Positions 17,264-30,886 are shown, numbered from the stretch's first letter. The stretch: 64,000 nt of DNA from Apoderus coryli (GCA_911728435.2 OU452213.1:2397834-2461833), one strand, 5' to 3'. Notes: generated by a model not told the origin, from the letters alone. Numbers and translations are program-made.

Positions 17264-17719
17264 CCATTAAGTTATTTAAACAATTTTACACATTTTCTTG
17301 TTTGTTTGTAATTAGGATTTTTTATTATTATGATATTTTCAATAAAATAAAAAGAAATGATTGAAAGTTTTACTCTTTCAGTTTGAGGTTATGGTTCTTC
17401 ATGTCAAAGTGATTTGACATAATGAACCATAGAAAGCTTAAACTTGACAGAACCACACGGTTTGGCGTTGGAGAGGACGGAAATAAATAAAACTACTACT
17501 ACTAATTTCTGTGTAACATTCATTGTTTTAATTAGTCCCAAAGAAAAATATTATTGTATATATCGCTTTCTCAACCTTTATGAACAGAAGATCGGAATAA
17601 TTTATTAATGAAATAAAAAATTAACACAACTCTTAAATTATATTATTTGTTCTTATCAGTTTTTATACAAAAATGAAATAAATCCATAAAAAAACTCATT
17701 ATTCTTTAATACTTTACCC
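17264..17719. other. Convergent 3' ends of NEK and SNRPA1
   Basis: The 456 bp gap contains the NEK polyadenylation signal (AATAAA near 17341) and the 3' UTR of SNRPA1 on the other strand. No other gene was seen. Confidence 0.5.
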
Positions 17720-18758
17720 TTATTCGTAATCCATTTTGTCACCATTCTGTTGACCTTTAATATAAACAATTATTATTACAAAAATATATAAATTAGTTTA
17801 TAAAATAAATAATTTACCCTTTTTTTCACTACCAGGTATATGTCCAGATTGTAACATTCTCTGTAATCGTTCCACCTCCTCCAACGTACTGGCTTTGTTT
17901 ATAGCATCCCGAATGTTTCGAATTTCCTCATCAGTCATACCTTAATAATTATATTATAAAATTAACTCCACACTATTTAAAAGTAGGGTTATTTACCTTT
18001 GCTTTTAGCTAAATTGTGCATACTACCCCCTGGTGTAAATGTTTTCGATCGTTTTATAATCTCTTTTTGTAGTTCTTTGCCCTTCTTGCTTTTAAATAAT
18101 GTTTTCGCCTGTTCACGCTCTTTAAGTTTAATTTTGCAGAAATCTAACAATTTTAATTGTGGTAATTTGTAAATAAGGTACAATCTACAACAATAAACAA
18201 CAACTATTGCATCCAAAAACAACTTAATGGCGAAACTAACCTGTAATGTGTTTTGGCTGTAATGGGATTACCCATTAAACTTAAAGTAGTTAACCTCTCC
18301 AAAGTGATCAAAGGCTCAATATCACCTAAATCTTCCAACTGATTACCGGTTAGTATCAGACTTTCTAGGTTTGGAACAGATTCGTCTAAATGTTCTCCAA
18401 TTCGCCTGTAATGAAAATATATTTTTAATAAATAACAGTATTACCTGAAACTTAAATCTACTTACACAATACGGTTATTGTTTAATAGTAAACATTTCAA
18501 CCGTTTTAGATATGGAAATCCATCTAATTTCCTTATATCGTTATCAGAAAAGTCTATCGTATCAAATTGATCACCGGTAGCGCCCAAGTTTTCAATCTCC
18601 GGTATTCTGTAACCTAAAATAATTTATTGTTAATAGCTTTTATTAAAGTAGTTAAATTGATGACGAATTAGTTTACCTCTGAGGTCTAATTCTCTGTCTT
18701 TGACTGGATTAATGTATTGCATAGAATTTTGTATCAGTTCCGCTGTTAACTTTACCAT
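17720..18758 (-). CDS. SNRPA1: U2 small nuclear ribonucleoprotein A' (U2A')
   Basis: Six minus-strand exons, 18758-18677, 18613-18466, 18405-18241, 18184-17997, 17940-17818 and 17754-17720, encode 246 residues. U2A' is the leucine-rich-repeat protein that binds U2B'' and U2 snRNA stem-loop IV in the spliceosome. The N-terminus MVKLTAELI leads into LRRs with LDLRGYRIPEIENLG, FSDNDIRKLDGFP and LILTGNQLEDL. The LRR cap is followed by the basic KIKLKEREQA segment and the TFTPGG motif. A helical C-terminal segment, LEEVERLQRMLQSGHIPG, follows. Length and order match animal U2A' (about 250 residues), so no domain is missing. The gene is divergent from ZIP13 and tail-to-tail with NEK. Confidence 0.96.
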
Positions 18759-19894
18759 GTTGTTACTGAATAATTAACAATGGATAATTATTAAATATGC
18801 AAATCTATCACTCGTATTCTTTCTAAATGTGATTTAAATTCAATAAGATTGAAAACAAGAAACAATAAAGACGCTTTGCTTTTTAAGGTTAGAATCAAAA
18901 AAAATGTTTTGACAAATGACAATAATGACATTTTATTTGTTTTCCTTCAACTAATTTCATTCACCTCACTATGCACAGGCAACTTTTATAAAATTAGTCG
19001 TCGGTTAAGTGAGAAATTTCACTCCAAACATGAAAAAAACGCCATTTACAACAAAAGTGTTTATATTTTTTTAATACTTAATGGCCACTCGTCAGAATGT
19101 ACAAGAACGATGGTTCAAGTGAGGGAGTCGCAGATGATCTCTCAGCAGTTTGTTATAATTACGTAACAGTAGATATGACAACTGCGTAGTAATTCCTAGA
19201 AATCGTTTCTCTGAGAAGAAGTGGTATTATTGAACATCTGGTGAAGCAGTGTTGACAAATTATTATTCTGTTTTATTTTTGACAAAATTCGACATGAATA
19301 TCGTGAGAGGTAATAGCAGCTAATGGAGTAGTTATTTATGGCATACTGTTTTTTTTATTTTGTTCGGATTAAACTGTTATTTGTCGTAAACTTTTGAACA
19401 TCATGAGTAATAGTTGTTGTATCTCACGAAAAATTGGAGATATTTATTTGAAGAGGATTTGGCATCACTGGCTAATAAAAACAACACTAGTAAGTGAACA
19501 ATACAAATTGTGAGGAAAAATATAAAAATTACCTACTTATTGTAAATAAGATAGCGCAGATAACAGTCAGTGATTTTCTAGCTCTCATTTAGTCGACAAT
19601 TAACGCAGTGTTTAATGTATAATAAACACAATAAGCTAATAATAATATGTAGCCGTTTCTCAAGTGTTCCAATTTATTTATCCTAATATTTTATTTTTTA
19701 TTGTGAACAATGAGTGCTTAACCAAAGTGGTTTTATCTCTAGTATTTTATTAATTTGCTTTGTCCGGCTCAATCTCAGAGTAGGTTAGTCGGCAGCAAAC
19801 AGTAATATTCATAAATTCGCAAAACAATCTTAAATGCTTAACTATTTATTTAATTAAATATACTTTTACAACTCAGTGTGATATTATTATTATT
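18759..19894. promoter_or_regulatory. Shared upstream region of SNRPA1 and ZIP13
   Basis: These 1.1 kb lie between divergent start codons and probably hold both promoters and the 5' UTR of ZIP13. An open frame at 18849-19166 has no domain and no codon signature, so it is not called a gene. No specific promoter element was assigned. Confidence 0.4.
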
Positions 19895-22531
19895 ATGTGT
19901 GATAATCATAGAGTGGTATGTGCTACAATGGAAAATAATATAATAATGAATTATAGCGGTGTAACATCTGATTATTATTATTATAAGGAATTTATACCAG
20001 AATGGTTCTTTGCATTGGAATATATGCCATGGTTGTGGGCCATGTTTGGCTCTATCCTTGTGGGGCTCAGTGGCGTGTTGCCGTTAATCGTGATACCCAT
20101 GGATCAGACGCATGATCTTAAACATGGAGGTTAGTTCTGTTTATTTAAATTACGTCGTTTAAATTTCACTACGTACTGTTACCAATTATTTTAAGTTTAA
20201 TCAAAGTTCACTCTATACAACATGTGTATGACAATCTAAATCTTTTGTTGTTAGTTATTATAGGATGCTGATCTCAAATCTCAATAGATTTGCTATTTTT
20301 ATTATTAAGCGGTGTTGCCACGACCTTTGTGATTTGTCTAGTTTTTTTACTAATGCACTAAGTTGTCCTCGATTGACAATCTGGTAAAATTGATATTTCT
20401 AACGCGTTTTAAAACGTTATATATATTATTATATACCAACATTGGTAGTAATCGAGATTTTTACATTGGAAGCCCGAGATCGATACTGTCCCTATAGTAT
20501 TATCTTGATATCTATGTAGGAATGCGGCAACACTGTTATTGTTTACTACTACACAATATACATTTTCTGAATATTATATAATTCCACAATATTATTTAAT
20601 TTCTTTAGTACTCTCAATAAAAACAACATTTTGCAATGCAAAAGTATGTCAATAAATGATCAAAGATTTTTTTACATTTTACTTAAATTGAATATTGCAA
20701 TGAAATACCTAGGTTACAAATTTCTCTGTAAAATTACCAATAACATGAAGAAATTTCCTTTGTTTTATTTTCAACGATAAATCAGTGTTTTATTTATCAT
20801 TAGAATACAAATATTAATCAAGAATTCCTTTGTAAATATAAATTATATATTCACATAAATCATGGTCTGCAAATAAATATCACAATTCAACATTATCTAT
20901 TTACTTCTAATTATGGTCAGTTATTGTTGTTATCAGTTATAATATTTAATTTACATGTGTTTTTGTTATGACTAATGAATGCTATAGGCAAAATGTACAA
21001 TAATTTTGCACATTTTGAAACATTCTTCATTCATTATCATAATTTAATTTTCAGACAGTGCCAACAAATTAAAAACACTACTCAGCTTTGCTGTCGGTGG
21101 ACTTTTAGGCGATGTGTTTCTACATTCGTTACCAGAAATCTGGGCAAATGACGCCTCTAAAAACGGTAAGTTTTCTTAAATTTACCTACGCCATACCTGG
21201 TTGGTAAACAAAGCAAATTACAATGCACCCAAAACAATGCTTTTAATTTATTTATAAGGCCGTCGTATTATTATACAAATATAAATAATTTTATTGCATT
21301 AATACCTAGTACAATATGAATTATAACGTATGACCTTTAACTATAAAATTAATTCTATACTGCGTATTTTGTTAAGCGATAAAACACGGAATTTGAATCA
21401 AATTTCCGACAACACATTTCACTAGAATTATGTTTTATTTATTTATTCGCAGAAGATCGTTTGCTAAATTATAGTATTTACAATACTTACGTATATTCTG
21501 TAACAAGTAAGGTAGGTACATGAGTCCAGAATAACTTGTTCCTCAGCTGTTTTAATTTAATAATTATATAATCATTTAATAACAAGACCAACAAAGTGTT
21601 TTACATAAGACCATTTTTAATTTGTAATGTCACAGTGACAGTTAGTTGACATTAATTTCGCGATGTTGCCAGATTGATTTTATTTCACTATATCAACTGA
21701 TAAGTAGGAAGGTTCTTATTTTTAGGATTAATTGTTATTTATATAACTGTCAATATTTGACATGTGTTAACATTTTCCAGGACAACCAACAACGCGGACT
21801 AGTGGTATACTGATTCTCACAGGACTCATCGTTTTTGTTTGCGCAGAAAAACTATTTACAGTTATAGAAAAGATCGGAGAGAATCATGAAGTTGCAGTAG
21901 AAAAGTCTGAAAATAACAATACCAAAGGTTTATCGGAACAAAATCACCACAAAAAACATGTAAGAAACTCTAAAGTTTTCCGTTTATTTTTTTGAATCTG
22001 AATTCGATTTTCGTTTAGATCGCCGGGTACCTGAACCTCGTCGCCAACACAATCGACAACTTTACGCACGGTCTGTCCCTTGGTGGCGCTTTCCTAGTCT
22101 CACTACGGTTAGGTCTACTGACAACGTTTGCCATACTCGTTCACGAAATTCCACATGAAGTTGGCGATTTCGCCATTCTACTTAAATCGGGTTTCACCAG
22201 GTGGCATGCGGCTGTGTTTCAGATACTCACTGCTGGCGGGGGACTAATTGGGGCATTGTCCGCTATCACTTTTAGTGGAGCATCGACCTCGATCGGTAAG
22301 TCAGAATGTGTTTTACTATGTACTGCGACTTTAACGTGTTGTTGGTGATTTTTAGAAGCGAGAACTTCGTGGATTCTGCCATTTACTGCTGGGACCTTTC
22401 TTCACATTGGTTTAGTTACAGTTCTGCCTGATCTGCTTAAGGAGGACGATCCTAAAGAGTCGCTTAAACAGCTGATTGCTCTTATTATGGGTATAGCGAT
22501 TATGGCGTATGTTACGACGATATTAGAGTAA
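19895..22531 (+). CDS. SLC39A13: ZIP13-type metal transporter (SLC39A13 / fly Zip99C)
   Basis: Exons 19895-20129, 21055-21165, 21781-21959, 22019-22295 and 22356-22531 give 325 residues. ZIP13 is a LIV-1 subfamily metal transporter of the Golgi/ER and vesicles; in flies the homologue is linked to iron supply of the secretory pathway, and in mammals to zinc. Transmembrane helix 1 contains MFGSILVGLSGVLPL, followed by LLSFAVGGLLGDVFLHSLPE. The metal site is visible as ANTIDNFTHG (residues 184-193) in helix 4 and HEIPHEVGD (217-225) in helix 5, all conserved. The His-rich loop is small (NHHKKH). The start at 19895 precedes an in-frame Met 12 codons later; either could be used. Intron 1 is 925 bp and no repeats disturb the gene. 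Confidence 0.94.
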
Positions 22532-25500
22532 CAAAAACATATTTTTTAATTCTACTTTTTAAAATGAAACGTGGATTTAACTTTACCTGGGCCCATAACC
22601 GACATTTTAACACACGAGTACAAAAAATTCTAATTACACATCACTATATCCATGAAAACATCACAATTGCAATTTGTTAAAAAAATACCCTAGATTTATT
22701 CAGATTTTGCCAGAGCTGGCACCATTGTAGCATATATGTCATTATGTCAAAGTCTCTGCATGGTGTTCGCGTCAGACAAGCTCAATTTGCCCGCGAAATT
22801 TAAAAATCCACGTTTAATATCGTATTTTAGTTTAATTGCTGTGTTGCCATATTAGTTTGTTTAAAATTGTAATATTTTTTAAGTTTACTCATAGATATCT
22901 ATCAAACAACTCTTTAGAATGTTTTTTTTTTAGAATTATTAATCAATTATTTTTTATTGTTGTAATCTAACTATCACACAATTAATTATATTAGTTAATA
23001 GGAGCAGAAGGACAGAGCAAACTTTAATGTGTGTTATAATAATTTCAACGGGAACTGTGATATATGTAATATATTGTATCGATATTTTAAATATATTATT
23101 TTTGAAAATAATAGATTAATTAAAAGTATAAAATGATTTTTATTATGTCTTTGTTGTTGACCTGGCAACATTGTGTACCTATCCCTGTTATCTCTTATCT
23201 AGTGTTGAGAAGTGACATGGCGTAATCAGCGTTGTCATCTCTATTGTTTAGGAATTTTAATTACTGAACAATGGATAAATAATTCTAGTTTTTATAATAT
23301 ATTTTACGCTTCAATTGATATTTTATCTAAAATCAAAATAATTATTTAAACATATTACTAACTGATTACATTACGAGAACATTGCAACTGACAATGTTGA
23401 ACTTATTGCAGATTAAGCCAGTTTTATTAGGCAACTCTGTTTAATAATAATAAGTTAGGTTATGTATATGGCTAAAGATTAAAAAATTACTGGGTGTTAA
23501 ATGTTTTCAAGAAATAATACCTAGTCGTTAATTTTTTTACTAATTATTCTTATGGAAATAATAAAAGCACATACCCTGAGTGTGTTGTTCCAAAGCGCTA
23601 TGAACTTGGGGATCCGTATCCTTCCTAAAATGAAACTCACAATTGGCTCCAATCTTACGCAAGTAAAATTAAACATTACTTATTGTTGTTACATACTCTA
23701 CACTATGTTTTGTTTAAAATATACTCTCGACAGTTTTAACAAATTAAGCAATAAAAGCTGAATAATTTTAATTAAAAACTAGCCACTGTTATGCAACCTG
23801 ATATACACAAACTAAGACGATTGGTTGCCTAATGAAGGCATGTCTTTGCGCATGTTCTACGCGTTTCACGTGGTTGTACTGGGAAAGTTGAGTTGAGCGC
23901 GAAATTGGCGGTTCAAGTATCAGGAGAACATACGCTAGAGTTGGTAATCGGATTTTTGCACATGGAGTGTCCTTCGTCGACAGTGTTGCCTACGTGTTGT
24001 TGAAATGTTGCAGTACAAATAATATTCTGTTTGGGTAAATTTCTACTAGATAATATGTAATGTAGGATATAATATATACAGAGTGTCCATATTTAACGAC
24101 TTTAGACTTTCGTTGTCTAATATTTTATAAGAACTACTCAATAATACCTCAAAAACTTTAAGATTTATGTAAGTCAGCTTAACACAATTTGATTTGATGA
24201 CAATTTTTTTCTCAACCCTTTCATTTTGATAATATTTGCAATAAATCGAACCGCCTTGTATTTAGGTTTATTATAATCATTGTCTTTATAAAGACAATGT
24301 TATAATTAAGCTACAAGCAAGAAATAATAATATATTATAGATATATACATACCTATATGTACCTGTTTGTTATCGGTTTTACATTCTTTGTACACTTATG
24401 TGAGCCTGATTGCAGAAAACACAAGTAAGGTCCACTCAATGCATTTTTGATCACAGAAAAAATTTATGGATGGTATTTTTTGGTTGACCATACCATTAAA
24501 ATGACTTACATAAAGACAATGACCATAACCTATAAATATATATCTTGATTTAATTTCACAGTGGACATGCCTACGTCTAGTATGAAGGTTATGTTTCCCT
24601 GTTCAGTAAGGTCTCTTTATTATGCCATAATTTTTTCTTATTTAAATTACCCCAAGCCCCAGGGGTCAACCACCGAAAGCGAAACCGTCCGTTGCGTTTT
24701 CCAGGGGTTTTTAATTATTGGAATATTACGTTCTCTGGGCTGCTACGTCTCTGTTGACCCTGTAATTATTTAAATGGCAGACGAACAAAATAATAACAAA
24801 TTGTTAATTATAGGAAAATAGTTTTAATTTGAAATAACAAACAACAACGAGATCGTGATGGAAATTTACGTGAATAAAAACAATAAACAAGTATTAGAAA
24901 GAACATAATAAAAGTAACTAATGAATACTGATCGAAAAAATATATTTGTACCACCCTGTATACTCTTCAACTTCTCCTGAACATTCTTCTTGTTGAAAAA
25001 ATTCGATCGATGATATTTTAGATTAGTTTTCGGTTAGGTACACGTAATAAATTAATTATCCAAATCTCATACGCATCAGTGATTCACCCGGTATACATTT
25101 CTTCGAATTATTTGAATAGGTAAACAATTTATTGAGTTCAAATGTACTCAACACTTCATCAGATACAACTTGTACCCATTCTGTGATAATTGGTATCAAA
25201 AAGGATAAGGAGTATTAAAAATTATAACGACACTTTTGTAGTATCTACAATCAGACTGAATATAGAAATTGATAGAGAAGACAATGTAGTCTATACTAAT
25301 TTCTTACACGTGCTTTCTACCCTGTTAATTAAGGATTGGTAATTATGTGTTAATTTATAAAGTTAAACAATTGTTTTCAATTAAAAATTGTTACTTAAAC
25401 GATTAGTGTCGTGTACGAATAATTTCTCGTTTAGTTTTCTAATTTCATTTAGTGCATGTTGTGGTTCAGGGTAAGTTTTAGCATTATCAACTAACAACAC
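22532..25500. other. Intergenic sequence downstream of ZIP13
   Basis: It includes the ZIP13 3' UTR. Open frames at 23552-23761 and 24561-24773 lack recognisable domains and splice context. A degenerate TACAGAGTGTCC sequence is near 24077 and an isolated ACCACCCTGTAT near 24950. No RNA gene was seen. Confidence 0.45.
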
Positions 25501-25502
25501 GA

Positions 25503-25682
25503 TACAGTGTGTTTCAAAAATACGCGGCAATATTTAAGGGAGTCGTTTTAATTTAAAACAAACACCTTGTATCTTATAATAATGCTTTTCGTGACGTATG
25601 TTTATAGCAACTTTTTTTCATGAAATGATCTGAAAAAACACCCCTTTAAATATTGCCGCTTCTTTCTGAAACAACCTGTATA
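25503..25682. mobile_element. MITE of about 180 bp
   Basis: The left arm ACAGTGTGTTTCAAAAATACGC continues through GGCAATATTTAAGGG. The right arm CCCTTTAAATATTGCCGC leads to GAAACAACCTGTATA. Arms are about 40 bp with several mismatches. Confidence 0.65.
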
Positions 25683-25718
25683 ATACAGGTAGAAATAAGA
25701 AAATTAATTTTAGAAATA

Positions 25719-26750
25719 TCTAATAATAATATAGAGTGATAAGTAACAAGTATTACTCAAACATACAGGGTGAATCTTGTTTATTAAAATAAAAATATCA
25801 ACAAAATCAGGTCTGACTAATAGAAAAACGTATTTCGAGCGAAAATGATGCAATTTCAGTACGGACAACCCTTAACAAAATTTATGCAGAATTAAAATTT
25901 GCACCGACTCCAAACAAAATATACAGGGTGTTCTATGTGAGAAAATCAAGTTACACCCATTTGAATAGCGATACATTTTGGTTACTAATTGTGACCACCC
26001 TGTATAACTTAGAAGAAAATTGTTTGCTTATATAATATCTAATAATAATATAGAGTGATAAGAAACAAGTATTACTCAAATATACAGGGTGAGTCTTGTT
26101 TATTAAAATAAAAATATCAAAAAAATCAGGTCAGACTAATAGAAAAACGTATTTCGAGCGAAAATGAAGCAATTTCAGTACTGACAACCCTTAACAAAAT
26201 GTATGCAGAATTAAAATTTGCACCGACTCCAAACAAAATATACAGGGTGTTCTATGTGAGAAAATCAAGTTACACCCATTTGAATAGCGATACATTTTGG
26301 TTACTAATTGTGACCACCCTGTATAACTTAGAAGAAAATTGTTTGCATATATAATATCTAATAATAATAATATAGGGTGATAAGTAACAAGTATTACTCA
26401 AACATACAGGGTGAGTCTTGTTTATTAAAATAAAAATATCAAAAAAATCAGGTCAGACTAATAGAAAAACGTATTTCGAGCGAAAATGAAGCAATTTCAG
26501 TACAGACAACCCTTAACAAAATATATGCAGAATTAAAATTTGCACCGAGTCCAAACAAAATATACAGGGTGTTCTATGTGAGAAAATCAAGTTACACCCA
26601 TTTGAATAGCGGTACATTTTGGTTACTAATTGTGACCACCCTGTATAACTTAGAAGAAAATTGTTTGCATATATAATATCTAATAATAATATAGGGTGAT
26701 AAGTAACAAGTATTACCCAAATATACAGGGTGAGTCTTGTTTATTAAAAT
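25719..26750. repeat. 320 bp satellite array with embedded MITE (array 2)
   Basis: The phrase TCTAATAATAATATAG starts units at 25719, 26038, 26357 and 26679, so the period is 319-322 bp with three full units and a partial fourth. Each full unit contains a MITE-like core from ATACAGGGTGTTCTATGTGAG to GTGACCACCCTGTATAAC, plus a separate single CATACAGGGTGA end. The core is clearly related to that of the NEK-intron satellite, but the rest of the monomer is not. Confidence 0.93.
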
Positions 26751-27134
26751 AATCACTGGCCTAAATAGTTTTTCTTCAAATTAACTCAATACAGGGAAAT
26801 ATGAATTTTTAATCAAATATATACCAAATCCCATTTATTTTTAAGGGACTATCAAAATACCCTCTTAAATATAGGGTGTTGCGTAAAAAATAAATTTGAT
26901 ACGTATACCTACTTTTTTGAACCTCCCTGTAATTTTCAAAAGGATGTAACGTTGGATTATAAAGAAATTAAATAGATTAAAATAAATCACCAGTTCAGAG
27001 TAATGTTAAGGGTCACTTCACAATAAGATAAAACATAAATGTGTACATAATTACTTAACTGTTTCGGTTTATTATATAATATAACAGTTGCAGATATTCC
27101 AAAATAATCCAAACCGGCAATAACGAGAAAAGAA
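26751..27134. promoter_or_regulatory. Upstream region of SOAT
   Basis: It contains a degenerate element near 26870-26935 (ATAGGGTGTTGCG to CCTCCCTGTAA). The remainder before 27135 should include the SOAT 5' UTR. No promoter motif could be fixed. Confidence 0.35.
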
Positions 27135-30100
27135 ATGTCGCCAAATACTGTTGAAAATGTTGCAGAAAATGTAAAAATAACGACTGAAAATAACCACAAA
27201 CTGCAAGCAAACAATGACTCGTAAGTAACTATTTTATTGTATTATAAAGATTATTTAAACTATTGATTATATTCATTGTTTATTCTTCTCAGCTTCGCAT
27301 TGTTTTATTTCTTCTTATTTCTCAGCTTCACGTTGTCATTTTTCATGTTTTCGAAGCTGACGATGAAAGGACGATATAAAGTAACTTCAAAGCTGAGAAC
27401 TATGCAAAAAAGACACAACGTGAAGGGATCAAGGATGTATATATTATTATTTATTGATATTTATTGTTAATCCTTGTCAGCTTCGCGTTGTTTTATTTCC
27501 TAGCTTCACGTTGTCATATTTCTTCTTCTTTCTCAATGTTGCGTTGTCATATTTCTTCTTTGCGTAGCTGATGAACAGAACGATATAAAGTACAGGTAAA
27601 AAGAATTTTGTGGTATTTCAGAAAACCATTACCAATAAAAAAGTTCCAACTCCGAGAGTCGCTACTGACCGAATTATTTCGAAATCCACACTTAACCACC
27701 ATCCACCATATGTTTGTGGCATCACTAGTTGGTCTGTGCGTGAATCATGTGGCTCAAGACTATTTAAAACGTGGACAGTAAGTTGACATTCGAGTTTTAC
27801 TGCTAGTGTTACACAAGTACTTTTTGATGTTTCAGAGTTAATTTAGGCCTTCGATTAATCTGCTTAGGATTTGGGCCGTTTCATATTGTAACAGGCATCT
27901 GGCTGGCACTGAATGTCGTTAGTTTCTTAGGGTTTTATTTATTTAAGCTTTGGGCGCAAGTTCGGATTCTTTTACCGCCTAAATGTAAGTAGAATTTTTA
28001 TTTTTTTTCTATCAATCATTGATTTGATTGGAAATCTTGTAGCTCAACAACTACGCGGTTGGGACTTTCTTGGAGTGCTCGTAGTTGTAGGTTACTATGG
28101 GTATTCATTTATTGGCATCCCTGTTATTGTGACCAGGCTCAATTTTCCACCAGCTAGTTCTGTTATCCTGTTACTGGAGCAGGTAAAACCATCCGAGAAA
28201 CTCCATTTAGAAATTATATAATGAATTTGTTCTGGTGCTTATAGGTGCGGTTGCTGATGAAGTACCATGCGTTCGTGCGCGAAAACGCACCAAAAATATT
28301 AAGATACAAGACGCACAGTGATCAAATATTGGACTTACCGAAGTTTAGCAACTATTTGTATTTTTTGTTTGCACCCACGTTGATTTATAGGGATGAATAT
28401 CCAAGGTAAAGTTATTTAGTAATTTCCTTCAGGGTTTATTTTGTGTTCAATTGCAGAACAAACTCAATCCATTGGGACTTTGTTGCCTATCGAACTCTAG
28501 AATTGTTCGGCGTCATTTTCTACTACAGTTTTCTGTTGGAGAACTTGCTGATACCAAATTATGTTGAATTTGGTCGAAGGCCTTTCACATGGCAAGAGAT
28601 TCTCATTTCAATGCTTGAAAATTATATTGTAGGCATTTTATTAATATTGTGTGGATTCTATGTGTCCCTCCATTCGGTGCAAAATTTATTTGCTGAATTA
28701 CTAAGGTAAATAACGGTACAGTAGTCCGGATTCATGAAAGAGTCAGTTCGTATTTATGTTTTTTAGGTTTGGCGATAGAATGTTCTACAAAGATTGGTGG
28801 ACATGCACCAGTTATTCTGAGTATTTCCGTACATGGAATATTGTTGTTCAGGATTGGTTATATACGTATGTTTATAAGGATTTTTATGAGATTGTTGTGC
28901 CCAAGAATAAGTTTGTGGCGAAATTTGTTGTGTTTACTGTATCTGCGGTAAGTTTTCAGTCTGTTATTTGACGAGAATTTATTTAAAAATGTCGATTTCC
29001 TAAAGAATATTTACGTATTGCAAGGACGTAGAAAAAATTACATGTTTTGCCAAAAACTAGGAATTGGATGAAAAGGCTGTATTTCATCCAATTCCTAGTT
29101 TTTGGCAAAACATGTAATTTTTTCTACGCCTTCTTGCAATTTTTTCTACGTCCTTCTTGCAATACGTGAATATTCTTTAGGAAATCGACATTCTTAAATA
29201 AATTCTTACCAGTCAAATATAATGTTCAATTTCAGTTTCTAAAAAGGACGTAGAAAAAATGTCATTTTTTTCCTAAAAAAGGACGTAGAAAAAATGTCAT
29301 ATTTTGCCAAAATCTATGAATTGAACGAAATACAGCCTTTTTCTAGTAAAAAAACGTATTTTACCGCTCAAATATATTGTTCAATTTCACTTTCTAAAAA
29401 GGACGTAGACAAAATGTCATTTTTTTCCTAAAAAGGACGTATAAAAATGTCATATTTTGCCAAAATCTATGAATTGAACGAAATACAGCCTTTTTCTAGT
29501 AAAAAAACGTATTTTACCGGTCAAATATATTGTTCAATTTCACTTTCTAAAAAGGACGTAGACAAAATGTCATTTTTTCCCTAAAAAGGACGTAGAAAAA
29601 ATGTCATATTTTGCCAAAATCTATGAATTGAACGAAATACAGCCTTTTTCTAGTAAAAAAACGTATTTTACCGGACAAATATATTGTTCAATTTCACTTT
29701 CTAAAAAGGACGTTGACAAAATGTAATTTTTTTCTAAAAAGGACGTAGATAAAATGTCATATTTTGCCAAAAACTATGAATTGGAAGAAATACAGCCTCT
29801 TTCTAGTAAAAAACGTATTTTACAGAACAAATACATTGTTCAAATTGACTGTCTAAAAAAGGACGTAGACAAAATGTATTTTTTTCCTAAAAAGGACATA
29901 GAGAAAATGTCATATTTGTCAAAAACTATGAGTTGAACGAAATACAACCTTTTTCTAGTAAAAAAAACGTATTTTACCGCACAAATATATTGCTCAATTT
30001 CACTTTCTAAAAAAAGGACGTAGACAAAATGTCATATTTTTAAATAGGACGTACATAAAATGTCATATTTTTAAATAGGACGTAGATAAAATGTCATATT

Positions 30101-30886
30101 TTGTCAAAAACTAGGACTCTCTAGTAAAAAAAAAAAACGTGTTTTCCCAGTCAAATATATTGTTAAGTTTCATTTCTAAAAAGGACGTAGTGAAAATGTA
30201 ATATTTTGCCAAAAACAATGATTTGGACGTAATTTAGACTTTTTCTAATAAAACAACGTATTTTCTCGGTCAAATATTGTTCAATTTCACTTTCTACAAA
30301 GGACGTAGGAAAACGAAAAACTTTGAATTTGACCTTTCCTAATAAAAATTGATTCAAAAATAGCATTTATGCAAAAATATATGAATTATTATTTTCCAAA
30401 TAGGACGTAGAAACAAAATATTCTTAAATGCAAATAGACGTATGTTTCGCATTTAAGAACACGACCTTCTTATGTCAAAATAATGCAAAACAAAATCACT
30501 TGCAGCAGTGTGTAAATATTTTTTAGATGACGTATAAAATTGGACGTATTTATACGTCCGTAAAGATAGAGTTAATTATTGTAAATTTTCTATTGATATT
30601 TTAGATCGTCCACGAATGGGTAGTGACATTCATGTTCCGTCTATTTCTACCCGCTCTGTTCGTGCAATTCTTCTTCGCCGGTACCATCCTAAGCAGTGTG
30701 AACCCACCGAAGCATCCAGTACTGAACACACTGTTCTGGTATGCTCTGGCATTTGGTTCCGGCATATTGGCCAGCCTGTACACCATGGAGTATTATGCCC
30801 GATTGAACGCCCCCATTGCGAACTCGACTAGTCTTGACTTTTTCCTCCCCAGGATGATTACTTGCAATAATTGTATTCGGTGGTAG
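27135..30886 (+). CDS. SOAT: Sterol O-acyltransferase (ACAT/SOAT, MBOAT family)
   Basis: Eight exons, 27135-27220, 27622-27777, 27836-27984, 28043-28182, 28245-28405, 28457-28705, 28767-28947 and 30605-30886, join in frame to 467 residues. The enzyme transfers a fatty acyl group from acyl-CoA to the sterol hydroxyl in the ER membrane. Visible signatures are [18 protein letters not shown] in exons 5-6, the FYKDWW family motif (residues 320-325) in exon 7, and the catalytic His377 in IVHEW at the start of exon 8. Multiple hydrophobic helices run through the protein. It is somewhat shorter than human SOAT1 because the N-terminal cytosolic part is short. The last intron (1.66 kb) consists of a hairpin and a 153 bp satellite that resumes after the gene, and the catalytic His lies beyond it, so correct splicing of this intron is needed for activity. 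Confidence 0.94.
27276..27600. repeat. Low-copy internal repeats in SOAT intron 1
   Basis: The phrase CAGCTTC(A/G)CGTTGT recurs about four times, alternating with TTTCTTCTT tracts. AACGATATAAAGTA-like segments also occur twice. It looks like locally duplicated sequence with no coding content. Confidence 0.5.
28977..29210. repeat. Long hairpin at the start of SOAT intron 7
   Basis: The left arm (about 28977-29074) and right arm (about 29083-29210) are inverse complements around a loop of about 8 bases. They share TGTCGATTTCCTAAAGAATA and CATGTTTTGCCAAAAACTAG with their complements. The right arm carries an extra piece of about 28 bp that duplicates TTTTTTCTACG. It starts about 30 bp after the exon 7 splice donor. 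Confidence 0.85.
29225..30560. repeat. GGACGTAG satellite in SOAT intron 7 (about 153 bp units)
   Basis: The mark AAAAAGGACGTAGACAAAATG recurs at about 29401, 29554, 29708, 29861 and 30016, a period of 153-155 bp. Each unit has two GGACGTAG boxes about 40 bp apart, then TTTGCCAAAA and TAGTAAAAAAACGTATTTTACC. Toward the 3' end units degrade to scattered GGACGTA boxes, the last ones near 30543-30560, just before exon 8. Confidence 0.92.

Noticed and set aside
18849..19166. 105-codon open frame between SNRPA1 and ZIP13
   Set aside because: No domain, mixed low-complexity composition, and it lies in the shared promoter region.
24561..24773. 70-codon open frame with higher GC than its surroundings
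   Set aside because: No domain, no continuation into neighbouring exons, and both ends lie in AT-rich non-coding sequence.
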